From Rhytidiadelphus loreus (Eukaryota > Streptophyta > Bryopsida > Hypnales > Hylocomiaceae): a stretch of 64,000 nucleotides of DNA. A program made the position numbers and the translations under genes. The notes below the pieces were generated by a model. That model was not told the DNA's origin. It worked only from the letters and a program-made list of their open reading frames with translations, and ran no database searches. Positions 1-15,466 of this stretch are shown piece after piece (within the stretch, counting starts at the first letter, position 1; each line of letters begins with the position of its first letter). Location: NCBI GenBank assembly GCA_947034895.1, contig OX344763.1:31247025-31311024 (forward strand), read 5' to 3'.

Positions 1-841
1 ATAATGATTGTTGCACAGAAATCATTGAATTCCACTTTATCGACGGACAGCTGATTGAATTCTGGACTATGGATTTGTCCATAATTAGTTAAATATGGGT
101 TATACTTCTTAATGGCAAATGTGGGGGCTTAGATAGGGAGACTTCTTAATTTTTATGCCCCCTTGTTTTTGGTGTAAACCAAATCTTAGATAAGGTGAAA
201 ACACACATACATCCATGTATCCATTATTGACAAGTATCCCTTAAATAAAATTGTTCCAATACTTACTTTGATTGGTTGACTACTAATTTTCTAGATTTTG
301 GTTTCATGACCAAGCTACATGATGGTTTGGAGGAGCTTCCACTTTAAAAATTTATATTACTCAAATTACTAGTCTTATCTAAAAATTCTATTTATTTTAT
401 TTTTAAATTCACAAATTTCAAGTTCTATTAATATCAAAATATTTTTCTTGAAAAACATGCCTTTAAGGCTCCAACTATGTTAAATTAGTTGTCGTTTTTG
501 ATATTTTTGGGTGTTTTCACCTTAAAATACTAATATAGGCTATAGTTGAAGGAGTATCTATATAAAACTCAATGAACTTCTACTTTTATTTGAGTTCACT
601 TGGATTTTTGTTTTTTAATTGGTTATATTCTAGATACAATAGAACATCTAATAAGTAGCACTCTCTGATATAATAATAATTTGTAAAGTAATATTGATTG
701 CTAGTCTCGACCTTGGCCCCATACAAACATCGTGACTACAAATGATCCACCTTTTAATTATTGTAATGACCTCTGTAATATAAAATGTCATACCAATCCT
801 AGTCATAATGCTCGCCCTAATGCTTATTAGAAGTTCTATTG
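1..841. other. AT-rich intergenic DNA, no gene seen
   Basis: This stretch is AT-rich with frequent stops in all frames. No protein motif, RNA gene or clear repeat boundary is visible in it. Confidence 0.6.
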
Positions 842-843
842 TA

Positions 844-1410
844 CTCCCTCTGTCCCAAAACGATCTTCTTGTTTGACAAAATGTTCCAGATTAAGGCTAA
901 AGATAACTTTTTTAAGAACCATTTTGCATGGTAGGTAGAGTTTAGTATACTCTTAGTGTCCTGCAAACATTGACTTTAGAAGCCTTTTTCAAAGTGTAGT
1001 TTTAAATTATTGAAAAGTAGAATTTTTTGGGCATTTTTAAATAGCACCAGTGGGCATATAGTTGTTGAGTGTGAGGTTATAATTTTATGGGCATTTAGAA
1101 TAAGCCAAAGCCCACGTGTGGACCTCAATATTGACTCCAAAAGTTTCTTCTCCTTCAATTAGACAATACTCAAAGAGATGCAAAAAATAAAATTGAACAA
1201 CGTTAAATGACCCCTTGAATCATTTCATGTGTCTTTTGATTGATGATTGAATGGATGGAGGGGGAGCTATTCCTCAAAATTGTTTTGTTGATCCTAGAGA
1301 GCAATCAAAAATTGAATCTGACGAATTTACAACATTACAAATGCAATAGGAAGATCATTTTGGGACAAAAAATTAGACCCAACAGGAAGATCATTATGGA
1401 ACGGAGGGAG
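844..1410. mobile_element. Stowaway-like (Tc1/mariner) MITE, 567 bp
   Basis: The left end reads CTCCCTCTGTCCCAAAACGA and the right end is the near-complement ending ACGGAGGGAG. Each end is flanked by a TA dinucleotide (842-843 and 1411-1412), as expected for a mariner-type target duplication. The terminal motif CTCCCTCCGTCCC is the known plant Stowaway signature. A second inverted block (AAGATCATTTTGGGAC near 1351) repeats the end sequence inside the right side. There is no transposase, so this is a non-autonomous element. Two much shorter relatives lie at 27764-27840 and 62082-62166. Confidence 0.8.
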
Positions 1411-1412
1411 TA

Positions 1413-1957
1413 TATCTTTTTTGGTTGGTCAATAACCTCTTAAATTTTTTATACTCAATTAATTTCCTAAATTGAAGAAATTGTTTTGGTGAAAATTTGA
1501 ATTTGAATGTATTATATTGGAATTTTTTTATTGTACTTTTAAGGGTGTTTATTGTTTATTTCTAATGCTCAAAGATCCTTGGCTAGATTTGAACTAGACC
1601 AAGCCCCACCATCTTTAGTCCAAGAATTTAGCCTAAATAAAATGCTAGGATCCCAAGTTGTTTCTCCACTTTCTTTTAGGGAGGTTGGTTAATACATCAA
1701 AAAGACTAGCAAATCAAATTTTGGTAGATTAAACTTTTCCTTTAGTTCACTTCAACTATCATCTAAACTTGAGGTCAAATATCTCTCTTAATTAGAGTAG
1801 AGATATCTAAAATTGGTACTATTTTTCCAAAGAGGAATTACATTATCAAAATTTTCATCTAATCCCTCTAAAGCAATTTCTATCATTGTTTTTTAGATTC
1901 TTTGATGCAAATTTATTCCTAATCTTAGTTTTTATCAAAGTTTTTTGAGTACCCACC
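1413..1957. other. AT-rich intergenic DNA
   Basis: No gene, RNA or repeat boundary is recognisable here. Confidence 0.5.
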
Positions 1958-2680
1958 TTAACTCCTAAGTACCCTAGGGAACCAAAAGTGTCTTCATACA
2001 GTTTGGAAGTCTAATTTGAAGTGTTGTAACTTTTGTGCTGATTTTTTGAAAGCCATTAAAAGTTCATGGGTTCAATTTGAATTCACTAAATTGCATTTTG
2101 ATGGTTGTAACTTTGGGGGATTGTAACTCCTTCATTTAATGTTTGTTTTCAATCAAATTTGTTGGATTATGTTCTCCTTGAAGTCTAGTTACTGTGGTAG
2201 AATTTTCATGTTGATCCAAGTTGTTTGGGAGCAATTCAAAGTTCAAAATTTAGACATTTGGATTACAATGAACTTTGGTGTCTTTTTTTTTCTTCATACA
2301 ATGTCCGTTTCAAATATATAAAAATTGGGAAAGCTACATGTACTAGTCTAGTTTGTGTGGTTAAAATTTCATATCAAATCAAGAAGTTGTAAGTGATTGA
2401 GAGGCATTTTAATAGAAGGCAATTCATATTAGTAGAAGGAGGTTTAGCCATTGATGAATTTTTTGCAACTTTTTTTTGCTATTTTTCAGCATTCAATTGA
2501 AAGTTTTTTCATTTGAGTAGGTTTAGAAATCAAATTTCACCTCCAAATGTGTTTAAAAAAAAGTTTCAGCATCCTTTTTCAATACTAAAACATTATAATC
2601 TTGCAATCTATTTGGCCAAACGACTCCAAATTGATTTCACATCATCTACAACATGTAGAGTGTAAGATTGTCCGGTTGAG
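1958..2680. repeat. Diverged copy of the TTAACCCCTAAA repeat family
   Basis: The left end (ttaactcctaagtaccc at 1958) resembles the end of the full-length element at 24374. The segment near 2590-2650 (an 'attataatcttgcaatc' block followed by a 'ttggccaaacg' block) matches the equivalent internal segment of the copies at about 25110 and 46280. The right end is lost, so the outer limit is approximate. It contains no coding sequence. Confidence 0.45.
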
Positions 2681-3300
2681 ATTTCTATACCTTGGTGACA
2701 TTTAGACCTATGCAATGCATTTGGTATCTCAAACAATATTGGCACTGTGCCAAGTGCAGACAAATTTATATTTAAATTTGCACTCCAATGCAACCATTGT
2801 TGGGTCCACCAATTCCACAACTTCGATATATGTCTACCCAGGACCGGTTGGAAACCTAGGACCGGTTAATTTGCAACATGTGAAGGACCCGCAAGTTGGC
2901 TTCTTGTAGGAATAGTCATTATTGTCAATGCTTCTCAAGCATTGGTATGTGTGCTAATCAGTTCAACCTTCCCTTGTTTCCATGAAAAGTCTTTTTTTTT
3001 AATGTAGGTTCTTTTAAATTTATTTTAAAATTTATTTATAGTACATAAAAGTCCATTTGACATTTGGATTGCCGGCTTTGTATTGGGTCAATTTGTTCAA
3101 AGAAAAAACTGGCACTGTGCAAGTCACATGGATGGCCCACCTTCTGCAGTTACAATGCATGTATGCCGAGTATGCATTGCAGATGCTCTAACACTTCAAA
3201 AGCAATGATGTTTTTAAACCCCAAAAGACCTTGGGCGTATAGGGGTTAATAACTATAACATTCATATGGGCTGCTTGGCCCAAACCCAATAAATGCTAGG
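2681..3300. other. Intergenic DNA, no gene recognised
   Basis: This is mixed-complexity sequence. The decamer AGGACCGGTT occurs twice within 30 bp near 2841-2868. Short open frames exist but none resembles a known protein. Confidence 0.4.
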
Positions 3301-4901
3301 GCGACGTAAAGCTGGCCAGGAGCGTTTCACATGGCCCCTAAACCCTTCATTACGCCCACTACTTTTGCCCCCAACAGCACGCCCACCTGCCCTGAATGCC
3401 CCCAGTGTACGACCGCCAGTGTGAAAAGGTCCTCAGAGACATCATCAGAAAACCACCGGGCACCATCCAAAGTGGCACGACCTCAAAACCCAAAGTCCAC
3501 GCGGGAAACCCCCGAACCCGCTGACGTGCCAGTCAACCTCCAGAACACCCGTCACTATCACGCAACCGCATCCAAGGCGGGAACAAGGAACCAATCACGA
3601 AACCAACTCCACGCGGGAACTAACCTGCAACCCGATGACGTGCCAGTCACCACCAAACGAAACACCCCGACGCCGTCTGTCCCTCGTCCAATCCCCCGTC
3701 CGTCCGTCCGTCCGTTCGTCGCCCCGAACCCCGAGTCTAGAGTCTAGACGTTCAGATCGCCGTCGCCTGATCCAAGCCCGGTTAAGTTAACTCACCCTTT
3801 GGCTCGCGACGGAACTCCCCAGCAAGTGGACACTCTTCCCCTTTCCCTTCCATCGCCTAGATCCTAGCTTCCATACCACGAAACCAGCAAGGAAAAAACA
3901 CCGTTACTCATCAGTAGTAGTAAGTTTCGCAAACTACAACATGAACAACAACATCAACTAACAACAAAAGCAGCAACACACGAACTCCGAAGTCCACCAA
4001 AATCTCCGCGTACGTCGTCGTGGAAGACACTCAGACATGTGGGCGGCACTCGACCGCCGCACCTCCAGGACTCCCTCTAGTACTAGCAGCGCCAGTTGTG
4101 TGGATTTTCTACAGCCGTGGACGCGTAATAGGAATCTCCGAAGGCGACTGATTTATCAGTCCTGCGGAGATCAATGTTTGGAAGGAGGGAGCTCAGTGCT
4201 GTGAGGTTTCCGAGCATGTGGGATTGGGACTAACTCACTAACTGAGGGATTGGGTTTATACACTTTATATACACATTTTATACTTTACAGTGTTTGGGTT
4301 TGGGTGCGCTAGCTCAACAACGTCCTGGAATCGAAGCAAAAGTGGTAATTTTAGTAGTATTGGTGAGTTTAGGAGTATCGGTGGTTGCCAGGGTTGACGG
4401 GGGAATTCAGGAGCGTCCGCTTGTTGCCGGTGGGGGCGCCAGATGCTGCTGCAGGCGTTGAATTGTGATTCTGGTGGTGATACACTGTGATTTTACTGAA
4501 CGTTCAGCTGAGTTGGGGGGCTTACGCTTAAAGGTGGGAGAGGCTAGTGGTGACGAATTGAAAGGAGGATTCTTTTTTTTTGGTTTAATGTAGTTGGGCG
4601 AATTTGGGGTGTGGATCCGCTTTTCGTGGCGGAGAGATCGGGCGTTGCGTTTTGGTTTTGTGTTGGCGCAGTTGTTCATCGACACGATCTGTGAGGTTCT
4701 CCCACTCGGGTTTGGGATTTCAAGCGTCTAAGGAGGACTTGGTTTTATGTTTTGTGTTGAGTTTGGAATCCGGGTCTTGTTTGTCTAGAAGCACCTTGCG
4801 GATTCGGTTTTTACGAAGACGTGGGGAGTGACCTTACTAGCTGGTGGTGACCTTCGAATTTCTGAAAGGGCGTTCGACGTGAGCCGAATCGGTCGCCGCT
4901 C

Positions 4902-5030
4902 ATGAGCGGCCATGAAAGGAGTGGATTGGATTCCCCCTCTTCTTTCGCTCCTTCCGATTCAGGATCGCTCTTGCTGAGTTCAGGAGAACCATCTTCCGAT
5001 TCACATGTTGAGGAGTTTCATCATCTTTAG
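4902..5030 (+). CDS. Upstream ORF in the CDPK leader, 42 codons
   Basis: An ATG at 4902 opens a 42-codon frame ending at TAG 5028-5030, 138 bp before the kinase start. The peptide begins MSGHERSGLDSPSS and is Ser-rich with an acidic, His-containing end (VEEFHHL). If the transcript starts upstream of 4900, this uORF would be met before the main ATG. No homolog is recognised, and it could equally be unused leader sequence. Confidence 0.3.
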   Translation: MSGHERSGLDSPSSFAPSDSGSLLLSSGEPSSDSHVEEFHHL

Positions 5031-5149
5031 TCCCAATTCAGGTGTTGCTCAAGGAGTTTCCATATCTTTCGCTCCGTCATCAATGGGCTCCCAAACGTGA
5101 TTCCACGCACGAATTCGCGTCTTCAGGAATCGACTAGTTTAGTTGCGGC

Positions 5150-5167
5150 ATGATTGTGGTCCCTTAA
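5150..5167 (+). promoter_or_regulatory. Minimal uORF (MIVVP-stop) ending 1 nt before the CDPK ATG
   Basis: ATG ATT GTG GTC CCT TAA occupies 5150-5167, and the kinase ATG begins at 5169. A scanning ribosome would translate five codons and terminate immediately upstream of the main start. This layout could damp or gate kinase translation. It is seen directly in the sequence, but its use is inference. Confidence 0.4.
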
Positions 5168-5168
5168 G

Positions 5169-9475
<4,307 letters not shown>

Positions 9476-10900
9476 CAGGAGATGCAGCACTGCTACTAAC
9501 CCTGAGGTAGTGCATCACTTCGAATTTTCGTATGTTTTTGTCTGACAGAAGAACCCTAAATTTGCAGCAAACAATGCTTTATTTGGACACTGCATGCAAA
9601 TGTCTTGAAGGATCGAAGTGTTGTTGATAGGTGTTCTGAATTCGCTTCTTTGACAATAGGTACACAAGTGGTTTCGGGGGTGTACAGCAGCTGAGCATCT
9701 GCGGTTTGGGGTTCCAGGTGTCTCGACCCTAATAACCCTAATTATCAACCTCGCATCGAGTTCTGAGAAGGTTCTTTTCGTTGCTGGGGAAGGACTCGGC
9801 GAGTTAAACCTACTGCAGCAATTTCTGCTCAGGTTGGCGTGAGTTTTTTTCGTAGTGAGGTTTGGCACCCAGCGGAGCTCTGGCGATGCGAATGTGGACA
9901 CCTTTGTATCATGGCTCGCATTCCTTGGAGTGTGAAGAACAGTATATTGTAGCCAGTATTACGGCTGCATGTCTGTTGAATAGGTAGGACGATTCTTTCA
10001 ACTTGTGGCATCCGCTTCAGTGAATTCCATGGTTAATTTCTGCAGTTCGGTGCCTCCGCTATCATGGCTTCTTGGATTCAGTGTCATTGTTTTAAAATCC
10101 ACTGGCTCTGAATTACTGAAACCTGTCATTTCTCAATTCGACTTGAGGATTGTGAGATTTCCTCTTGATTCTTGGATACTCACAGCATTCTCTTGGCTTC
10201 CGGGTCCTTCCGATAGAGTCCGGTGCATCCACGATTCCAATTTGGATTGGGTCATAGATGGTACATCGGTTACTGATGATATTCAAATCTATGCAACCCT
10301 AAACGAGCTAGGAAGCGTACACATCAGTCAAATGAAAAGGTGGCGCACGCATGTTGTGCAGCTTTCTTACAATGAAATATTTGACACCTCTGCTAGTTCA
10401 AGAAAAATCAAGGTATCCAGGATGTTTTTGATATTTTGACATCTTCACATGAGTTCTAAATTTTTTGGAGAAGGAAGCCCTTGACGTCCATCACTTCAAT
10501 CTATCCCTTGTTCAACAATATTGAGTGAGTCCAGATCATATCCTGCTTTTCATATGTTCTCAGATGGACTAAAAGAATAATTTCAGAATGTACTAAATGT
10601 ATGTTCTAAATTAGTTCATGTACAGTACACTCCTATGTCATGTACTGAAGATCGTACATGAGACTTGGAAATTGAATGAGAGTCTTCATGATATTGAACT
10701 CCGTAGATCCTCTTGAATAAAATCCCGGGCGATTCGGCTCCATGATCTTTCCAATTGTACCGAAAATCTTCCTTGTCATAATAAACTTACAATTCAGCCC
10801 TTGTAAAGTGACCCGCACTTTTAAAGCATTACGTCTCTTTCATGATCACGTTGCATGACCTAAAGCCAACTTTCTTCTTCACCAGTACGAATTCCCTGTC
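9476..10900 (+). other. 3' flank of the CDPK gene
   Basis: Complex, moderately GC-rich sequence continues for about 900 bp past the stop, consistent with a 3' UTR. Several AACCCTAA motifs occur (for example 9185, 9551, 9726 and 10296). These resemble plant telo-box sites but may be incidental. An open frame at 10005-10439 (about 144 codons) has no recognised domain and is not called as a gene. The polyadenylation site could not be fixed. Confidence 0.4.
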
Positions 10901-10911
10901 TCCGAACGAAA

Positions 10912-11352
10912 ATGCATACTAAATCTCAAACATCGGCAACGAGTCACAATCTCCCAAGGAATCAGGAGGTGAGCATAGACCCTCCAAATCTGTTCGTGAA
11001 AAAAGTCCATTACCATCCCACGATGAACTCCAAATCTGTTCGTGAAAAAAGTCCATTACCATCCCACGATGAACTCGGCTGCTGCTACATAAAATGCTCG
11101 GCGAACACAAAATGCGGGTCCGTGTTGGTATTAAATGCTGTGGATCAAGGCAAGGAAGATGATGAGAATGACGAAGAAGAAGAAACAGGTGACGACGTGG
11201 AGTTGGAAGTGGTGGTAGTGGTGGTGGAGCAGGATGAAGCAGAGCAGCAGGAGGAGAAAAAAAATGTTAAGAAGCAGCAGAAAGAACAGCGACGCCAGCC
11301 TGATATCTCTCACTTCGAGGAAACAACTACAGTGGATCCGATCCGTCCATAA
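10912..11352 (+). CDS. Doubtful ORF, 146 codons, acidic low-complexity C-terminal half
   Basis: The frame begins with ATG (MHTKSQTSATSHN) and ends at TAA 11350-11352. Its second half is rich in Glu/Asp with a Val run and a Gln/Lys/Glu tract, typical of translated GA-rich repeats. The first half contains an exact 46-bp tandem duplication (10982-11073). Because 46 is not a multiple of three, the two copies are read in different frames, which argues against a long-conserved protein. No domain is recognised. It could be a young or lineage-specific gene, or noncoding. Confidence 0.25.
   Translation: MHTKSQTSATSHNLPRNQEVSIDPPNLFVKKVHYHPTMNSKSVREKSPLPSHDELGCCYIKCSANTKCGSVLVLNAVDQGKEDDENDEEEETGDDVELEVVVVVVEQDEAEQQEEKKNVKKQQKEQRRQPDISHFEETTTVDPIRP
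10982..11073. repeat. Exact 46-bp tandem duplication
   Basis: Two identical 46-bp units, each starting CTCCAAATCTGTTCGTGAAA, occupy 10982-11027 and 11028-11073. Perfect identity suggests a recent event. Confidence 0.9.
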
Positions 11353-11832
11353 GTAGAATATCTTCAAACTCGTCAAGCATGATCGCCGGATTCAGCGCCG
11401 AAAAGTAAACTGCAAATGATGCTCGCGCATGCAAGCCCTAAAATCCTCCCGCTGTCTAACCCTAACCCTAATTCTCTTTTGTGCCCAACCACCCGCTCAC
11501 ACCCTGACTGCCGTAAAATCAACTTCTCTAATATCACATCCACTGCACACAAGCATTCCTGCACGTGCTAAAGCTGTTAGGGTTCTAAATGCATCCCATA
11601 TCTAGAAAGGGGTGACATGTTGATTGTAATATCTATAATAAATATTGATCAAATAGGTACTCTAAAAGCAATGGTTTATGTACCTTCTTTAAATGCATTG
11701 CAGTTAGAAATGTCTCTTTCAAGGCAACAAATGTATCACTTCCTACATAAAAAATTAGGAAAATTAAAATTTGCACTAAAAGTGGTGAATCTCTTTGTAG
11801 ATGACTACTTAGTAATTGCATCGCCTAGAGTG
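11353..11832. other. Intergenic DNA with a short telomere-like motif
   Basis: CTAACCCTAACCCTAA occurs at about 11456-11472 (two to three CCCTAA units). This is too short for an interstitial telomere. No gene is recognised in the rest. Confidence 0.4.
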
Positions 11833-12051
11833 GGGAGTGAGTATGGAATCTATGAGCCCATGAACCTAAGCATTTATATTATAAACACCTTTTATGATTA
11901 TAGGTGTTTATGTTATAGGTACTTATGTTTATAGACTCTTTTCATATTATAGTGTAGCATAAACACCTTCAAATGGATGTGGGTATATACCTACAATTAG
12001 GTTTAAAACTCATAGGCTCATGTCTGTGGGCTCAAATGCTAGCATTGTTGG
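11833..12051. repeat. Short diverged member of the GGTGCTATT TIR family
   Basis: The segment opens with a TGAGCCCATGA-type block. Inside are ATTATAGGTGTTTATG repeats, and it closes with CTCATAGGCTCATG and TGCTAGCATTGTTGG. The order and wording match the larger element at 13708-14154. Its terminal repeats are degraded, so the limits are approximate. Confidence 0.5.
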
Positions 12052-13330
12052 AGGGTCAAGCTTTAGTATAGCAAGAACTGGCCAAGTTTTGGGATGATAT
12101 AATTAGTATGGATTCAAGGGCAATTGAATAATTAGTCATGGGCTTGTATCCTATGTAATTGAAATGAAGTAGTATTTTTTATTGTTCCTTTTAGTGTATT
12201 CCACCTTCTAGTTACTCTCTTATAAGACTAGCTTACATTTGGGGTGAAATGCTCCTCTTTTCACCTTGTAGGGGCTGGATCGATTCCAAAAGATATTCCA
12301 TGGTGTGTATATGGTATATTCCATTGACGAGTAAATAATATTGATTATCATAGTTTCCTAGCAACTTGGTTTGAAAATAAATAATTGAAAGGATGCCTAA
12401 AGTTTTGGAAAATTATTGATTTAGTTCGCCCCCAAATAATATATTTATATTGAAGGATTGCCTAATTCATAGAAATTCAACTCACTCTATACAATCTTGC
12501 ATCTCTTCTTTGTCAATAGGTGTAAACATACATTGCAAAGTTTATTGCCTCGTCATTTTGACCATTCTAAAGTACAATATCTCACAAAGAAAACATATCT
12601 CTTGCTCACAATAAACCCTAACATAGTTTAACAAAATCCTCATACACAAGGTTTGTTAAGGTTTAGGATTTGGAGGTCAAAATAAGGGTTTGGATAAATG
12701 TGTCCCTTTTAGATAAAAGTAGTAGTAACCATCCAAAAATTGTAAGAACAACTTGGATGATTGCCTAACTTATTTTAATTATATTTTAAAATTGTTTGAT
12801 TATAATATATTATATTTTGGGGGTTGCCTAACTATTTTTTGCACTTTAATTAATTATTAGGTAGAAAGTTGCCCAAGCTGTTAGGAAGCTATTAATGGTA
12901 TACACAAACCCATCGACCTTGAGAATCCCCACTTTCTATTCAAGATTGTATATAGGCATGGAGTAATCAAGGACATTAAAGTTGTTGTTGTCGTTAGGTA
13001 ACCTCCAAAAAGCAAGCTAGATATGCAATGTGATCGGCAATGGCCTCAAGAATTATACTTCTCATGACATCTTTGACTTAGAATTGTCTTTGACATGCTA
13101 CAAGGAAATTCTTCCAAGCCTTGCGCATGTAGGATGATTGTTGAGTTTGCTTGAAAATTTTCTAGCCATGTTGAACTCTATATGTGCATATTGACCATCT
13201 TTTGTAGGGGGTTTTCAAGCGTGGATTCATGGAAGCCTTCACTTTGAAGATGTTGTATCTTCTATTGCACGTGATGGAGGTTTCCATTCTGCAAAGTCAA
13301 CATGTGAATTTAGACAATATTATTTGCCAT
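12052..13330. other. AT-rich intergenic DNA
   Basis: No open frame of note, RNA gene or clean repeat end is seen. Confidence 0.4.
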
Positions 13331-13337
13331 GGCTTGC

Positions 13338-14500
13338 ATAGAGTGGGATAATGTTACGGATGGCAACATTGTTCCACAAATCATGTCCAAGAATATAGCC
13401 ATGGTGAAGGAGATCATTCATAGTAAATAAGAAATTAGTCTAGACTTATTCCTTTATGAAAGGGACATTTGTAATTTGGCTACAAAAGTAGCTCGAGAAA
13501 TGTATATGTTGGCTAAAAGTGATGCAAAAAGTGTCCTATTGTGGGTGTAAAAGAAGAAGGTGCATGTTTTTTTCTATAAAAAAATTTCTATTCTCAAATT
13601 AGGTAAGCTCATTGTGTCCAACATGCCCTTCACCAATGGAATACAAATAGACTAGTAACATGGGATAATGCTACAATTTGGTCATGAAAGTAGAATGTCC
13701 ATTGCATGGTTGCTATTATGTGAGTCTAAGATCTTAAGCCCATGAGCATAGGAGCCTAGGCTCCTATATTATAGGCACCTTCCATAGTTATAGGATGTTT
13801 GTATTATAGGTGCCTAATTATATTATAGGTTTCTATGTTACTTTCACCTACCATGGTTATAGGATATTTATATTACAGGTGTTCATGTTATAAGCACCTA
13901 TATTAAAGGTGTCTATTGTAGGTACCTATATATAAGCACCTTTCATGGTTATAGGATATTTATATTATAGGTGCCCAATTATATTATAGTTGTCTATGTT
14001 ATAAATACCTATATTATTATAGGCACCTTTCATAGTTATAGGATATTTATATTATAAGTATATATGTTATAAACATCTCCAATAGTTGTAGAGTACCTAT
14101 GTGCCTAAGCTCAAGGCTCATAGGCTCACATTTCTAGGATCATATACTAGCACCGTTGGTGTTCATTGATGCCATGTTTGAGACAAACAAGAAGAATGTA
14201 CTTCTGTTGTTTTGTGCACATATGACTGCATTGCTAACTCACTTTTCTACTTTCTCCATTGGTTTCAGTAATAATGTTGTCATCCACGATCATAAATCTA
14301 CTTAGTGTTGCATGATTGTTGTGTCCTTGAAGTCCCCTACTATATACTGTAATGGTCTTTAATGAGTGGCATAATGACATTCTCATCGCCTACATTGTCA
14401 CATCATGAGTGCCGAGAGAGCCCTCATGCCCTACATGAAGGAGTTGGATCTTTTTATGAAAAACAAGATATACCATAAAAAATGAGACTCAAAAATTCAA
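13338..14500 (+). pseudogene. Possible decayed coding relic, split by a repeat insertion
   Basis: From 13341 a single plus-strand frame reads protein-like for about 100 codons with only three stops. It includes the open stretches EWDNVTDGNIVPQIM and LATKVAREMYMLAKSDAKS, despite very AT-rich surroundings. After the inserted element at 13708-14154, protein-like reading resumes (VFIDAMFETNKKNVLLLF). I do not recognise the family. It may be the remains of a host gene or of a transposon ORF. Chance openness cannot be excluded. Confidence 0.28.
13708..14154. mobile_element. 447-bp TIR element with internal ATTATAGG tandem repeats
   Basis: The left end GGTTGCTATTATGTGAG and the right end ACTAGCACC are imperfect inverted repeats and match the ends of the element at 47791-49290. 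The interior carries four degenerate units of 'CACCTTTCATAGTTATAGG' followed by 'ATATTTATATTATAGGTG', at about 13776, 13846, 13938 and 14027. Just inside the ends are inverted CCCATGAGC and CTCATAGGCTCA blocks. No coding sequence is present. A target duplication is not obvious. Confidence 0.55.
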
Positions 14501-14525
14501 AGAGTTCAAGCATTTTGTGCTTAGG

Positions 14526-14712
14526 AGGGCATAAGTTTTTTTCCCGGGTACCAACTTTAAATTTAAATTACATAGAGATTATATTTCTACCAAGCTAGTA
14601 TTTTTTTTACTTTAAAAAAAATTCAAAAAATTATTGTAAAATTTGATATTATAGGAACCTATTTGAAATCCTAAAAAATCCATTGTAGGCCTTTGAACCT
14701 TTAAGGTTAAAT
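14526..14712 (-). repeat. Fragment of the TTAACCCCTAAA repeat family
   Basis: The block from GGGCATAAG through CCCGGGTACCAA to GGCCTTTGAACC and TTAAGGTTA follows the same order as the end of the inverted copy at 37109-38049. That includes the CCCGGGCACCAATTGG and GTAGGAACCTGCCTGAAATC segments. Only the terminal part of the element is present. Confidence 0.5.
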
Positions 14713-15289
14713 ATATTTGTTCAAAAGCTTGTAGTATTGAAAATTTTATTCCCATTTGGCACAAGATTGATAGGCATTTATTGCAACAACTCTATTGTCA
14801 ATTTCTACTTCCAATTACTAGCTAGTCACCTTCTTTAAAATCACTTTTCTTTGAGTTAGATTCTTCTATAAAGGGAGTGATGGATATTGATGAATAGAAA
14901 GTGAACTTACTTAGTATCAAACAATAATGGAGTATTTGAGGTGTCACATAATGTACTTTATGAAAAGAAAAGGGCTTAAATTTTTCTATTGTTAAAAAAT
15001 CACTATAAAGGAATACTATTTTTTTGAACAAATGTAACATTAATTTGTGTTCATTTAGACCATGTAAATTACTTCACAATTTTAGCATGTCATTACAAAC
15101 TTTGAGTGCTAAAAATAGAAATGGTATTTTTGGTGGATCTTTAAAGTTAAATAGTTAATTGCTTCTAAATTGATAATTAAAAGTCTATAAGGAGTTTCTC
15201 TTCATAGCTTTCACATCAATGATTTTAATGGAGTGAATCAAATGTTTACATGAAAAAAAAATTCTATACTCTCAATCACTCAACTATTT

Positions 15290-15466
15290 TTTTTTTTTGG
15301 TGTCATAACTTATGATCCTCAGTACCTATTGAAAAAAAAACTAAGTTTTCTTAAAGCTAATTTATTCTCCTACCTTCACAAAAAATCATGCCTAAATTGA
15401 GATTGTAGGTACCTACTTTAACTTCATTTGTTTGTTGAAGGAACAAACGTTCAATAAGGGTTAAAT
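15290..15466 (-). repeat. Second fragment of the TTAACCCCTAAA repeat family
   Basis: It repeats the same order of blocks (CATAACTTATGATCC, AGTACCTATTG, GGTACCTAC, AAGGGTTAA) as the neighbouring fragment, but is more diverged. Confidence 0.4.

Larger units (their letters stand above)
3301..5168 (+). promoter_or_regulatory. GC-rich promoter and 5' leader region of the CDPK gene
   Basis: Base composition changes sharply at about 3300 from AT-rich repeats to GC-rich, CG-containing unique sequence. That composition continues into the kinase coding region. A TATA-like stretch lies at about 4257-4290 (tttatacactttatatacac). A 138-codon open frame (3331-3747, Pro/Ser/Thr-rich) resembles no known family and is more likely a by-product of the GC-rich promoter. 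Upstream ATGs near the start codon are listed separately. The transcription start cannot be fixed from sequence, and a leader intron is possible. Confidence 0.5.

Noticed and set aside
3331..3747. 138-codon Pro/Ser-rich ORF as a gene
   Set aside because: It has no recognised domain and its composition follows the GC-rich promoter. Nothing else supports translation.
11131..11376. Leucine-rich minus-strand ORF
   Set aside because: It is the complement of a GA-rich low-complexity tract and only looks hydrophobic for that reason.
11456..11472. Interstitial telomere
   Set aside because: Only two to three CCCTAA units are present, which is within chance or telo-box range.
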